64,000 nt of DNA from Hydractinia symbiolongicarpus (GCF_029227915.1 NC_079881.1:27257501-27321500); one strand, 5' to 3'. Counted from the first letter of the stretch, positions 1 through 14,779 are shown. Translations and numbers: made by a program. Notes: a model not told the origin generated them from the sequence alone.

Positions 1-2275
1 TTACTCCCTGGGTACTTTCTTTGTATACTTTTGACTATACGGGCCAAGCCCGGGATTTACGGGAAATCGCGGGTTTTCGTTTGCCGGCGATTAAACTTCT
101 TTTATTCAGCCTCTCAACAAAAATGAAAACATTTTTGAAAACTACAAGTCTTATGCGTTTTAATGGTGAAAAGATAATTTAAAAAATCGTTCTGGAAATG
201 AGTTTACTCACAGGGTACTTTCTTTGTATACATTGGACTATACGGGTTGAGCCCGAGATTTGCGGGAAATCGCGGGTTTTCGCTTGCCGGCGATTAAACC
301 TCTTTCATTAAGCGTCTCATCAAAAATGAAAACTTTTTTGAAAACTACAAGTCTCATGCGTTTTAGTGGTGAAAAAAAAATTTAAAAAATCATTGGGAAA
401 ATGAGTTTACTCCCTGGGTACTTTCTTTGTATACATTCGACACACGGGCCAAGCCCGGGATTTAGGGGAAATCGCTGGTTTTCGTTTGCCGGCGATTAAA
501 CCTCTTTCATTAACCGTCTCATCAAAAATGAAAACATTTTTGAAAACTACAAGTCTCATGCGTTTTAGTGGTGAAAAAATAATTTAAAAAATCGTTCGGG
601 AAATGGGTTTACTCCCTGGGTACTTTTTTTGTATACTTTTGAATATACGGGCCGAGTTCGGGAGTTACGGGAAGTCGCGGGTTTTCGTTTGCCGGCGATT
701 AAACTTCTTTTATTCAGCGTCTCATCAAAAATGAAAACATTTTTAAAAACTACAAGTCTCATGGGCTTTAGTGGTGAAACAATAATTTGAAAAATCGTTC
801 GGGAAATGAGTTTACTCCCTGGGTACTTTTTTTGTATACTTTTGACTTTAAAGGCCGAGTCCGGGATTTACGGGAAATCGCAGGTTTTCGTTTGCCGGCG
901 ATTAAACTTCTTTTATTCAGCGTCTCATCAAAAATAAAAACATTTTTGAAAACTACAAGTCTCATGCGTTTTAGTGGTGAAAAAATAATTTAGAAGATCG
1001 TTCGGGAAATGAGTTTACTTCCTGGGTACTTTCTTTGTATACTTTTGACTATACGGGCCGAGTCCGGGGTTTACGTAAAATGGCGGCTTTTCGTTTGCCG
1101 GCTATTAAACTCCTTTTATTCAGCGTCTTAGCAAAAATGAAAACATTTTTATCAACTACAAGTCTCATGGGATTTAGTGGTGAAATAATAATTTAAAAAA
1201 TCGTTCGGGGAATGAGTTTACTCCCTGGGTACTTTCTTTGTATTCTTTTGACTATACGGGCCAAGCCCGGGATTTACGGGAAATCGCCGGTTTTCGTTTG
1301 CCGGCGATTAAACTTCTTTTATTCAGCCTCTCAACAAAAATGAAAACATTTTTGAAAACTACAAGTCTTATGCGTTTTAGTGGTGAAAAGATAATTTAAA
1401 AAATCGTTCTGGAAATGACTTTACTCACAGGGTACTTTCTTTGTATACATTGGACTATACGGGTTGAGCCCGAGATTTGCGGGAAATCGCGGGTTTTCGT
1501 TTGCCGGCGATTAAACCTCTTTCATTAAGCGTCTCATCAAAAATGAAAACTTTTTTGAAAACTACAAGTCTCATGCGTTTTAGTGGTGAAAAAAAAATTT
1601 AAAAAATCATTGGGAAAATGAGTTTACTCCCTGGGTACTTTCTTTGTATACATTCGACACACGGGCCAAGCCCGGGATTTAGGGGAAATCGCTGGTTTTC
1701 GTTTGCCGGCGATTAAACCTCTTTCATTAACCGTCTCATCAAAAATGAAAACATTTTTGAAAACTACAAGTCTCATGCGTTTTAGTGGTGAAAAAATAAT
1801 TTAAAAAATCGTTCGGGAAATGGGTTTACTCCCTGGGTACTTTCTTTGTATACTTTTGAATATACGGGCCGAGTTCGGGAGTTACGGGAAGTCGCGGGTT
1901 TTCGTTTGCCGGCGATTAAACTTCTTTTATTCAGCGTCTCATCAAAAATGAAAACATTTTTAAAAACTACAAGTCTCATGGGCTTTAGTGGTGAAACAAT
2001 AATTTGAAAAATCGTTCGGGAAATGAGTTTACTCCCTGGGTACTTTTTTTGTATACTTTTGACTTTAAAGGCCGAGTCCGGGATTTACGGGAAATCGCAG
2101 GTTTTCGTTTGCCGGCGATTAAACTTCTTTTATTCAGCGTCTCATCAAAAATAAAAACATTTTTGAAAACTACAAGTCTTATGCGTTTTAGTGGTGAAAA
2201 AATAATTTAGAAGATCGTTCGGGAAATGAGTTTACTTCCTGGGTACTTTCTTTGTATACTTTTGACTATACGGGC
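1..2275. repeat. Higher-order tandem duplication, about 1217 bp (6 monomers)
   Basis: Bases from position 1 recur from 1218 onward with the same succession of monomer variants, including the unusual CAGCCTCTCAACAAAAATG type (near 110 and 1328) and the ACTTTTTTGAAAAC type. The offset is 1217 bp, one base short of six monomers. The two copies part company near 2275, where the first has GAGTCCGGGGTTTACG and the second GAGTTCGGGAGTTACG. Only a handful of differences are visible between copies, so the duplication is young. Confidence 0.8.
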
Positions 2276-5200
2276 CGAGTTCGGGAGTTACGGGAAGTCG
2301 CGGGTTTTCGTTTGCCGGCGATTAAACTTCTTTTATTCAGCGTCTCATCAAAAATGAAAACATTTTTAAAAACTACAAGTCTCATGGGCTTTAGTGGTGA
2401 AACAATAATTTGAAAAATCGTTCGGGAAATGAGTTTACTCCCTGGGTACTTTTTTTGTATACTTTTGACTTTAAAGGCCGAGTCCGGGATTTACGGGAAA
2501 TCGCAGGTTTTCGTTTGCCGGCGATTAAACTTCTTTTATTCAGCGTCTCATCAAAAATAAAAACATTTTTGAAAACTACAAGTCTCATGCGTTTTAGTGG
2601 TGAAAAAATAATTTAGAAGATCGTTCGGGAAATGAGTTTACTTCCTGGGTACTTTCTTTGTATACTTTTGACTATACGGGCCGAGTTCGGGAGTTACGGG
2701 AAGTCGCGGGTTTTCGTTTGCCGGCGATTAAACTTCTTTTATTCAGCGTCTCATCAAAAATGAAAACATTCTTAAAAACTACAAGTCTCATGGGCTTTAG
2801 TGGTGAAACAATAATTTGAAAAATCGTTCGGGAAATGAGTTTACTCCCTGGGTACTTTTTTTGTATACTTTTGACTTTAAAGGCCGAGTCCGGGATTTAC
2901 GGGAAATCGCAGGTTTTCGTTTGCCGGCGATTAAACTTCTTTTATTCAGCGTCTCATCAAAAATGAACACATTTTTGAAAACTACAAGTCTTATGCGTTT
3001 TAGTGGTGAAAAAATAATTTAAAAAATCGTTCTGGAAATGAGTTTACTCACAGGGTACTCTCTTTGTATACATGCGACTATGCGGGCCAAGCCCGGGATT
3101 TGCGGGAAATCGCGGGTTTTCGTTTGCCGGCGATTAAACCTCTTTCATTAGGCGTCTCATCAAAAATGAAAACAAGTTTAAAAACTACAAGTCTCATGCG
3201 TTTTAGTGGTGAAAAAATAATTGAAAAAATCGTTCTGAAAATGATTTTACTCCCTGTGTACTTTCTTTGTATACATTTGACTATACGGGCCAAGCCCGGG
3301 ATTTACAGGAAATCGCGGGTTTTCGTTTGCCGGCGATTAAACTTCTTTTATTCAGCGTCTCATCAAAAATGAAAACATTTTTAAAAACTACAAGTCTCAT
3401 GGGCTTTAGTGGTGAAACAATAATTTGAAAAATCGTTCGGGAAATGAGTTTACTCCCTGGGTACTTTTTTTGTATACTTTTGACTTTAAAGGCCGAGTCC
3501 GGGATTTACGGGAAATCGCGGGTTTTCGTTTGCCGGCGATTAAACTTCTTTTATCCAGCCTCTCAACAAAAATGAAAACATTTTTGAAAACTACAAGTCT
3601 TATGCGTTTTAGTGGTGAAAAGATAATTTAAAAAATCGTTCTGGAAATGAGTTTACTCACAGGGTACTTTCTTTGTATACATTGGACTATACGGGTTGAG
3701 CCCGAGATTTGCGGGAAATCGCGGGTTTTCGTTTGCCGGCGATTAAACCTCTTTCATTAAGCGTCTCATCAAAAATGAAAACTTTTTTGAAAACTACAAG
3801 TCTCATGCGTTTTAGTGGTGAAAAAAAAATTTAAAAAATCATTGGGAAAATGAGTTTACTCCCTGGGTACTTTCTTTGTATACATTCGACACACGGGCCA
3901 AGCCCGGGATTTACGGGAAATCGCAGGTTTTCGTTTGCCGGCGATTAAACTTCTTTTATTCAGCGTCTCATCAAAAATGAAAACATTTTTAAAAACTACA
4001 AGTCTCATGGGCTTTAGTGGTGAAACAATAATTTGAAAAATCGTTCGGGAAATGAGTTTACTCCCTGGGTACTTTTTTTGTATACTTTTGACTTTAAAGG
4101 CCGAGTCCGGGATTTACGGGAAATCGCAGGTTTTCGTTTGCCGGCGATTAAACTTCTTTTATTCAGCGTCTCATCAAAAATAAAAACATTTTTGAAAACT
4201 ACAAGTCTCATGCGTTTTAGTGGTGAAAAAATAATTTAGAAGATCGTTCGGGAAATGAGTTTACTTCCTGGGTACTTTCTTTGTATACTTTTGACTATAC
4301 GGGTCGAGTTCGGGAGTTACGGGAAGTCGCGGGTTTTCGTTTGCCGGCGATTAAACTTCTTTTATTCAGCGTCTCATCAAAAATGAAAACATTCTTAAAA
4401 ACTACAAGTCTCATGGGCTTTAGTGGTGAAACAATAATTTGAAAAATCGTTCGGGAAATGAGTTTACTCCCTGGGTACTTTTTTTGTATACTTTTGACTT
4501 TAAAGGCCGAGTCCGGGATTTACGGGAAATCGCAGGTTTTCGTTTGCCGGCGATTAAACTTCTTTTATTCAGCGTCTCATCAAAAATAAAAACATTTTTG
4601 CAAACTACAAGTCTCATGCGTTTTAGTGGTGAAAAAATAATTTAAAAGATCGTTCGGGAAATGAGTTTACTCCCTGGCTACTTTCTTTGTATACTTTTGA
4701 CTATACGGGCCGAGTCCGGGGTTTACGTGAAATGGCGGCTTTTCGTTTGCCGGCTATTAAACTCCTTTTATTCAGCGTCTTAACAAAAATGAAAACATTT
4801 TTATAAACTACAAGTCTCATGGGCTTTAGTGGTGAAACAAGAATTTGAAAAATCGTTCGGGAAATGAGTTTACTCCCTGGGTACTTTTTTTGTATACTTT
4901 TGACTTTAAAGGCCGAGTCCGGGATTTACGGGAAATCGCAGGTTTTCGTTTGCCGGCGATTAAACTTCTTTTATTCAGCGTCTCATCAAAAATAAAAACA
5001 TTTTTGAAAACTACAAGTCTCATGCGTTTTAGTGGTGAAAAAATAATTTAGAAGATCGTTCGGGAAATGAGTTTACTTCCTGGGTACTTTCTTTGTATAC
5101 TTTTGACTATACGGGCCGAGTTCGGGAGTTACGGGAAGTCGCGGATTTTCGTTTGCCGGCGATTAAACTTCTTTTATTCAGCGTCTCATCAAAAATGAAA

Positions 5201-8200
5201 ACATTCTTAAAAACTACAAGTCTCATGGGCTTTAGTGGTGAAACAATAATTTGAAAAATCGTTCGGGAAATGAGTTTACTCCCTGGGTACTTTTTTTGTA
5301 TACTTTTGACTTTAAAGGCCGAGTCCGGGATTTACGGGAAATCGCAGGTTTTCGTTTGCCGGCGATTAAACTTCTTTTATTCAGCGTCTCATCAAAAATA
5401 AAAACATTTTTGCAAACTACAAGTCTCATGCGTTTTAGTGGTGAAAAAATAATTTAAAAGATCGTTCGGGAAATGAGTTTACTCCCTGGGTACTTTCTTT
5501 GTATACTTTTGACTATACGGGCCGAGTCCGGGGTTTACGTGAAATGGCGGCTTTTCGTTTGCCGGCTATTAAACTCCTTTTATTCAGCGTCTTAGCAAAA
5601 ATGAAAACATTTTTATCAACTACAAGTCTCATGGGTTTTAGTGGTGAAATAATAATTTAAAAAATCGTTCGGGGAATGAGTTTACTCCCTGGGTACTTTC
5701 TTTGTATACATTCGACTATACGGGCCAAGCCCGGGATTTACGGGAAATCGCGGGTTTTCGTTTGCCGGCGATTAAACTTCCTTTGTTCAGCGTCTCATCA
5801 AAAATGAAAACAAGTTTGAAAACTACAAGTCTCATGCGTTTTAGTGGTGAAAAAATAATTTAAAAAATAGTTCGGGAAATAAGTTTACTCCCTGGGTACT
5901 TTCTTTGTATACTTTTGACTATACGGGCCAAGCCCGGGATTTACGGGAAATCGCGGGTTTTCGTTTGCCGGCGATTAAACTTCTTTTATTCAGCCTCTCA
6001 ACAAAAATGAAAACATTTTTGAAAACTACAAGTCTTATGCGTTTTAGTGGTGAAAAGATAATTTAAAAAATCGTTCTGGAAATGAGTTTACTCACAGGGT
6101 ACTTTCTTTGTATACATTGGACTATACGGGTTGAGCCCGAGATTTGCGGGAAATCGCGGGTTTTCGTTTGCCGGCGATTAAACCTCTTTCATTAAGCGTC
6201 TCATCAAAAATGAAAACTTTTTTGAAAACTACAAGTCTCATGCGTTTTAGTGGTGAAAAAAAAATTTAAAAAATCATTGGGAAAATGAGTTTACTTCCTG
6301 GGTACTTTTTTTGTATACATTCGACACACGGGCCAAGCCCGGGATTTAGGGGAAATCGCTGGTTTTCGTTTGCCGGCGATTAAACCTCTTTCATTAACCG
6401 TCTCATCAAAAATGAAAACATTTTTGAAAACTACAAGTCTCATGCGTTTTAGTGGTGAAAAAATAATTTAAAAAATCGTTCGGGAAATGGGTTTACTCCC
6501 TGGGTACTTTCTTTGTATACTTTTGAATATACGGGCCGAGTTCGGGAGTTACGGGAAGTCGCGAGTTTTCGTTTGCCGGCGATTAAACTTCTTTTATTCA
6601 GCGTCTCATCAAAAATGAAAACATTTTTAAAAACTACAAGTCTCATGGGCTTTAGTGGTGAAACAATAATTTGAAAAATCGTTCGGGAAATGAGTTTACT
6701 CCCTGGGTACTTTTTTTGTATACTTTTGACTTTAAAGGCCGAGTCCGGGATTTACGGGAAATCGCAGGTTTTCGTTTGCCGGCGATTAAACTTCTTTTAT
6801 TCAGCGTCTCATCAAAAATAAAAACATTTTTGAAAACTACAAGTCTCATGCGTTTTAGTGGTGAAAAAATAATTTAGAAGATCGTTCGGGAAATGAGTTT
6901 ACTTCCTGGGTACTTTCTTTGTATACTTTTGACTATACGGGCCGAGTTCGGGAGTTACGGGAAGTCGCGGGTTTTCGTTTGCCGGCGATTAAACTTCTTT
7001 TATTCAGCGTCTCATCAAAAATGAAAACATTTTTAAAAACTACAAGTCTCATGGGCTTTAGTGGTGAAACAATAATTTGAAAAATCGTTCGGGAAATGAG
7101 TTTACTCCCTGGGTACTTTTTTGTATACTTTTGACTTTAAAGGCCGAGTCCGGGATTTACGGGAAATCGCAGGTTTTCGTTTGCCGGCGATTAAACTTCT
7201 TTTATTCAGCGTCTCATCAAAAATAAAAACATTTTTGAAAACTACAAGTCTCATGCGTTTTAGTGGTGAAAAAATAATTTAGAAGATCGTTCGGGAAATG
7301 AGTTTACTTCCTGGGTACTTTCTTTGTATACTTTTGACTATACGGGCCGAGTTCGGGAGTTACGGGAAGTCGCGGGTTTTCGTTTGCCGGCGATTAAACT
7401 TCTTTTATTCAGCGTCTCATCAAAAATGAAAACATTCTTAAAAACTACAAGTCTCATGGGCTTTAGTGGTGAAACAATAATTTGAAAAATCGTTCGGGAA
7501 ATGAGTTTACTCCCTGGGTACTTTTTTTGTATACTTTTGACTTTAAAGGCCGAGTCCGGGATTTACGGGAAATCGCAGGTTTTCGTTTGCCGGCGATTAA
7601 ACTTCTTTTATTCAGCGTCTCATCAAAAATAAAAACATTTTTGCAAACTACAAGTCTCATGCGTTTTAGTGGTGAAAAAATAATTTAAAAGATCGTTCGG
7701 GAAATGAGTTTACTTCCTGGGTACTTTCTTTGTATACTTTTGACTATACGGGCCGAGTCCGGGGTTTACGTGAAATGGCGGCTTTTCGTTTGCCGGCTAT
7801 TAAACTCCTTTTATTCAGCGTCTTAACAAAAATGAAAACATTTTTATAAACTACAAGTCTCATGGGCTTTAGTGGTGAAACAATAATTTGAAAAATCGTT
7901 CGGGAAATGAGTTTACTCCCTGGGTACTTTTTTTGTATACTTTTGACTTTAAAGGCCGAGTCCGGGATTTACGGGAAATCGCAGGTTTTCGTTTGCCGGC
8001 GATTAAACTTCTTTTATTCAGCGTCTCATCAAAAATAAAAACATTTTTGAAAACTACAAGTCTCATGCGTTTTAGTGGTGAAAAAATAATTTAGAAGATC
8101 GTTCGGGAAATGAGTTTACTTCCTGGGTACTTTCTTTGTATACTTTTGACTATACGGGCCGAGTTCGGGAGTTACGGGAAGTCGCGGGTTTTCGTTTGCC

Positions 8201-8500
8201 GGCGATTAAACTTCTTTTATTCAGCGTCTCATCAAAAATGAAAACATTCTTAAAAACTACAAGTCTCATGGGCTTTAGTGGTGAAACAATAATTTGAAAA
8301 ATCGTTCGGGAAATGAGTTTACTCCCTGGGTACTTTTTTTGTATACTTTTGACTTTAAAGGCCGAGTCCGGGATTTACGGGAAATCGCAGGTTTTCGTTT
8401 GCCGGCGATTAAACTTCTTTTATTCAGCGTCTCATCAAAAATAAAAACATTTTTGCAAACTACAAGTCTCATGCGTTTTAGTGGTGAAAAAATAATTTAA
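2004..8500. repeat. Dimeric higher-order repeat, 406 bp, interrupted
   Basis: A monomer with GACTTTAAAGGCCGAGTCC recurs every second unit: 2004, 2410, 2816, then 4033, 4439, 4845, 5251, and again 6671, 7077, 7482, 7888 and 8294. It alternates with a partner monomer, GGGAGTTACGGGAAGTCGCG or GGGGTTTACGTGAAATGGCG. The run is broken at about 3030-4000 and 5650-6650 by monomers of the types seen at 1-600. This alternation is the basic pattern from which the longer 1827-bp units downstream are built. Confidence 0.75.
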
Positions 8501-9105
8501 AAGATCCTTCGGGAAATGAGTTTACTCCCTGGGTACTTTCTTTGCATACTTTTGACTATACGGGCCGAGTCCGGGGTTTACGTGAAATGGCGGCTTTTCG
8601 TTTGCCGGCTATTAAACTCCTTTTATTCAGCGTCTTAGCAAAAATGAAAACATTTTTATAAACTACAAGTCTCATGGGATTTAGTGGTGAAATAATAATT
8701 TAAAAAATCGTTCGGGGAATGAGTTTACTCCCTGGGTACTTTCTTTGTATACATTCGACTATACGGGCCAAGCCCGGGATTTACGGGAAATCGCGGGTTT
8801 TCGTTTGCCGGCGATTAAACTTCCTTTATTCAGCGTCTCATCAAAAATAAAAACATTTTTATAAACTACAAGTCTCATGCGTTTTAGTGGTGAAATAATA
8901 ATTTAAAAAATCGTTCGGGAAATGAGTTTACTCCCTGGGTACTTTCTTTGTATACTTTTGACTATACGGGCCAAGCCCGGGATTTACGGTAAATCGCGGG
9001 TTTTCGTTTGCCGGCGATTAAACTTCCTTTATTCAGCGTCTCATCAAAAATGAAAACATTTTTATAAACTACAAGTCTCATGGGCTTTAGTGGTGAAACA
9101 ATAAT

Positions 9106-12100
9106 TTGAAAAATCGTTCGGGAAATGAGTTTACTCCCTGGGTACTTTTTTTGTATACTTTTGACTTTAAAGGCCGAGTCCGGTATTTACGGGAAATCGC
9201 AGGTTTTCGTTTGCCGGCGATTAAACTTCTTTTATTCAGCGTCTCATCAAAAATAAAAACATTTTTGCAAACTACAAGTCTCATGCGTTTTAGTGGTGAA
9301 AAAATAATTTAAAAGATCGTTCGGGAAATGAGTTTACTCCCTGGGTACTTTCTTTGTATACTTTTGACTATACGGGCCGAGTCCGGGGTTTACGTGAAAT
9401 GGCGGCTTTTCGTTTGCCGGCTATTAAACTCCTTTTATTCAGCGTCTTAACAAAAATGAAAACATTTTTATAAACTACAAGTCTCATGGGCTTTAGTGGT
9501 GAAACAATAATTTGAAAAATCGTTCGGGAAATGAGTTTACTCCCTGGGTACTTTTTTTGTATACTTTTGACTTTAAAGGCCGAGTCCGGGATTTACGGGA
9601 AATCGCAGGTTTTCGTTTGCCGGCGATTAAACTTCTTTTATTCAGCGTCTCATCAAAAATGAAAACATTTTTAAAAACTACAAGTCTCATGGGCTTTAGT
9701 GGTGAAACAATAATTTGAAAAATCGTTCGGGAAATGAGTTTACTCCCTGGGTACTTTTTTTGTATTATTTTGACTTTAAAGGCCGAGTCCGGGATTTACG
9801 GGAAATCGCAGGTTTTCGTTTGCCGGCGATTAAACTTCTTTTATTCAGCGTCTCATCAAAAATAAAAACATTTTTGAAAACTACAAGTCTCATGCGTTTT
9901 AGTGGTGAAAAAATAATTTAGAAGATCGTTCGGGAAATGAGTTTACTTCCTGGGTACTTTCTTTGTATACTTTTGACTATACGGGCCGAGTTCGGGAGTT
10001 ACGGGAAGTCGCGGGTTTTCGTTTGCCGGCGATTAAACTTCTTTTATTCAGCGTCTCATCAAAAATGAAAACATTCTTAAAACCTACAAGTCTCATGGGC
10101 TTTAGTGGTGAAACAATAATTTGAAAAATCGTTCGGGAAATGAGTTTACTCCCTGGGTACTTTTTTTGTATACTTTTGACTTTAAAGGCCGAGTCCGGGA
10201 TTTACGGGAAATCGCAGGTTTTCGTTTGCCGGCGATTAAACTTCTTTTATTCAGCGTCTCATCAAAAATAAAAACATTTTTGCAAACTACAAGTCTCATG
10301 CGTTTTAGTGGTGAAAAAATAATTTAAAAGATCGTTCGGGAAATGAGTTTACTCCCTGGGTACTTTCTTTGTATACTTTTGACTATACGGGCCGAGTCCG
10401 GGGTTTACGTGAAATGGCGGCTTTTCGTTTGCCGGCTATTAAACTCCTTTTATTCAGCGTCTTAACAAAAATGAAAACATTTTTATAAACTACAAGTCTC
10501 ATGGGCTTTAGTGGTGAAACAATAATTTGAAAAATCGTTCGGGAAATGAGTTTACTCCCTGGGTACTTTTTTTGTATACTTTTGACTTTAAAGGCCGAGT
10601 CCGGGATTTACGGGAAATCGCAGGTTTTCGTTTGCCGGCGATTAACTTTCTTTTATTCAGCGTCTCATCAAAAATAAAAACATTTTTGAAAACTACAAGT
10701 CTCATGCGTTTTAGTGGTGAAAAAATAATTTAGAAGATCGTTCGGGAAATGAGTTTACTTCCTGGGTACTTTCTTTGTATACTTTTGACTATACGGGCCG
10801 AGTTCGGGAGTTACGGGAAGTCGCGGGTTTTCGTTTGCCGGCGATTAAACTTCTTTTATTCAGCGTCTCATCAAAAATGAAAACATTCTTAAAAACTACA
10901 AGTCTCATGGGCTTTAGTGGTGAAACAATAATTTGAAAAATCGTTCGGGAAATGAGTTTACTCCCTGGGTACTTTTTTTGTATACTTTTGACTTTAAAGG
11001 CCGAGTCCGGTATTTACGGGAAATCGCAGGTTTTCGTTTGCCGGCGATTAAACTTCTTTTATTCAGCGTCTCATCAAAAATAAAAACATTTTTGCAAACT
11101 ACAAGTCTCATGCGTTTTAGTGGTGAAAAAATAATTTAAAAGATCGTTCGGGAAATGAGTTTACTCCCTGGGTACTTTCTTTGTATACTTTTGACTATAC
11201 GGGCCGAGTCCGGGGTTTACGTGAAATGGCGGCTTTTCGTTTGCCGGCTATTAAACTCCTTTTATTCAGCGTCTTAACAAAAATGAAAACATTTTTATAA
11301 ACTACAAGTCTCATGGGCTTTAGTGGTGAAACAATAATTTGAAAAATCGTTCGGGAAATGAGTTTACTCCCTGGGTACTTTTTTTGTATACTTTTGACTT
11401 TAAAGGCCGAGTCCGGGATTTACGGGAAATCGCAGGTTTTCGTTTGCCGGCGATTAAACTTCTTTTATTCAGCGTCTCATCAAAAATGAAAACATTTTTA
11501 AAAACTACAAGTCTCATGGGCTTTAGTGGTGAAACAATAATTTGAAAAATCGTTCGGGAAATGAGTTTACTCCCTGGGTACTTTTTTTGTATTATTTTGA
11601 CTTTAAAGGCCGAGTCCGGGATTTACGGGAAATCGCAGGTTTTCGTTTGCCGGCGATTAAACTTCTTTTATTCAGCGTCTCATCAAAAATAAAAACATTT
11701 TTGAAAACTACAAGTCTCATGCGTTTTAGTGGTGAAAAAATAATTTAGAAGATCGTTCGGGAAATGAGTTTACTTCCTGGGTACTTTCTTTGTATACTTT
11801 TGACTATACGGGCCGAGTTCGGGAGTTACGGGAAGTCGCGGGTTTTCGTTTGCCGGCGATTAAACTTCTTTTATTCAGCGTCTCATCAAAAATGAAAACA
11901 TTCTTAAAAACTACAAGTCTCATGGGCTTTAGTGGTGAAACAATAATTTGAAAAATCGTTCGGGAAATGAGTTTACTCCCTGGGTACTTTTTTTGTATAC
12001 TTTTGACTTTAAAGGCCGAGTCCGGGATTTACGGGAAATCGCAGGTTTTCGTTTGCCGGCGATTAAACTTCTTTTATTCAGCGTCTCATCAAAAATAAAA

Positions 12101-12759
12101 ACATTTTTGCAAACTACAAGTCTCATGCGTTTTAGTGGTGAAAAAATAATTTAAAAGATCGTTCGGGAAATGAGTTTACTCCCTGGGTACTTTCTTTGTA
12201 TACTTTTGACTATACGGGCCGAGTCCGGGGTTTACGTGAAATGGCGGCTTTTCGTTTGCCGGCTATTAAACTCCTTTTATTCAGCGTCTTAACAAAAATG
12301 AAAACATTTTTATAAACTACAAGTCTCATGGGCTTTAGTGGTGAAACAATAATTTGAAAAATCGTTCGGGAAATGAGTTTACTGCCTGGGTACTTTTTTT
12401 GTATACTTTTGACTTTAAAGGCCGAGTCCGGGATTTACGGGAAATCGCAGGTTTTCGTTTGCCGGCGATTAACTTTCTTTTATTCAGCGTCTCATCAAAA
12501 ATAAAAACATTTTTGAAAACTACAAGTCTCATGCGTTTTAGTGGTGAAAAAATAATTTAGAAGATCGTTCGGGAAATGAGTTTACTTCCTGGGTACTTTC
12601 TTTGTATACTTTTGACTATACGGGCCGAGTTCGGGAGTTACGGGAAGTCGCGGGTTTTCGTTTGCCGGCGATTAAACTTCTTTTATTCAGCGTCTCATCA
12701 AAAATGAAAACATTCTTAAAAACTACAAGTCTCATGGGCTTTAGTGGTGAAACAATAAT
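9106..12759. repeat. Higher-order tandem duplication, 1827 bp (9 monomers)
   Basis: Two abutting copies, 9106-10932 and 10933-12759, carry the same ordered set of private variants: CCGGTATTTACGGG (near 9180 and 11010), TTTGTATTATTTTGACT (near 9762 and 11589), and GGCGATTAACTTTC (near 10640 and 12467). The offset of 1827 bp is exactly nine 203-bp monomers. Sharing of rare substitutions in order indicates a recent unequal exchange or replication-based duplication rather than monomer-by-monomer conversion. Confidence 0.85.
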
Positions 12760-14779
12760 TTGAAAAATCGTTCGGGAAATGAGTTTACTCCCTGGGTACT
12801 TTTTTTGTATACTTTTGACTTTAAAGGCCGAGTCCGGGATTTACGGGAAATCGCAGGTTTTCGTTTGCCGGCGATTAAACTTCTTTTATTCAGCGTCTCA
12901 TCAAAAATAAAAACATTTTTGCAAACTACAAGTCTCATGCGTTTTAGTGGTGAAAAAATAATTTAAAAGATCCTTCGGGAAATGAGTTTACTCCCTGGGT
13001 ACTTTCTTTGTATACTTTTGACTATACGGGCCGAGTCCGGGGTTTACGTGAAATGGCGGCTTTTCGTTTGCCGGCTATTAAACTCCTTTTATTCAGCGTC
13101 TTAGCAAAAATGAAAACATTTTTATAAACTACAAGTCTCATGGGATTTAGTGGTGAAATAATAATTTAAAAAATCGTTCGGGGAATGAGTTTACTCCCTG
13201 GGTACTTTCTTTGTATACATTCGACTATACGGGCCAAGCCCGGGATTTACGGGAAATCGCGGGTTTTCGTTTGCCGGCGATTAAACTTCCTTTATTCAGC
13301 GTCTCATCAAAAATAAAAACATTTTTATAAACTACAAGTCTCATGCGTTTTAGTGGTGAAATAATAATTTAAAAAATCGTTCGGGAAATGAGTTTACTCC
13401 CTGGGTACTTTCTTTGTATACTTTTGACTATACGGGCCAAGCCCGGGATTTACGGTAAATCGCGGGTTTTCGTTTGCCGGCGATTAAACTTCCTTTATTC
13501 AGCGTCTCATCAAAAATGAAAACATTTTTATAAACTACAAGTCTCATGGGCTTTAGTGGTGAAACAATAATTTGAAAAATCGTTCGGGAAATGAGTTTAC
13601 TCCCTGGGTACTTTTTTTGTATACTTTTGACTTTAAAGGCCGAGTCCGGGATTTACGGGAAATCGCAGGTTTTCGTTTGCCGGCGATTAAACTTCTTTTA
13701 TTCAGCGTCTCATCAAAAATAAAAACATTTTTGCAAACTACAAGTCTCATGCGTTTTAGTGGTGAAAAAATAATTTAAAAGATCGTTCGGGAAATGAGTT
13801 TACTCCCTGGGTACTTTCTTTGTATACTTTTGACTATACGGGCCGAGTCCGGGGTTTACGTGAAATGGCGGCTTTTCGTTTGCCGGCTATTAAACTCCTT
13901 TTATTCAGCGTCTTAACAAAAATGAAAACATTTTTATAAACTACAAGTCTCATGGGCTTTAGTGGTGAAACAATAATTTGAAAAATCGTTCGGGAAATGA
14001 GTTTACTCCCTGGGTACTTTTTTTGTATACTTTTGACTTTAAAGGCCGAGTCCGGGATTTACGGGAAATCGCAGGTTTTCGTTTGCCGGCGATTAAACTT
14101 CTTTTATTCAGCGTCTCATCAAAAATAAAAACATTTTTGAAAACTACAAGTCTCATGCGTTTTAGTGGTGAAAAAATAATTTAGAAGATCGTTCGGGAAA
14201 TGAGTTTACTTCCTGGGTACTTTCTTTGTATACTTTTGACTATACGGGCCGAGTTCGGGAGTTACGGGAAGTCGCGGGTTTTCGTTTGCCGGCGATTAAA
14301 CTTCTTTTATTCAGCGTCTCATCAAAAATGAAAACATTCTTAAAAACTACAAGTCTCATGGGCTTTAGTGGTGAAACAATAATTTGAAAAATCGTTCGGG
14401 AAATGAGTTTACTCCCTGGGTACTTTTTTTGTATACTTTTGACTTTAAAGGCCGAGTCCGGGATTTACGGGAAATCGCAGGTTTTCGTTTGCCGGCGATT
14501 AAACTTCTTTTATTCAGCGTCTCATCAAAAATAAAAACATTTTTGCAAACTACAAGTCTCATGCGTTTTAGTGGTGAAAAAATAATTTAAAAGATCCTTC
14601 GGGAAATGAGTTTACTCCCTGGGTACTTTCTTTGTATACTTTTGACTATACGGGCCGAGTCCGGGGTTTACGTGAAATGGCGGCTTTTCGTTTGCCGGCT
14701 ATTAAACTCCTTTTATTCAGCGTCTTAGCAAAAATGAAAACATTTTTATAAACTACAAGTCTCATGGGATTTAGTGGTG

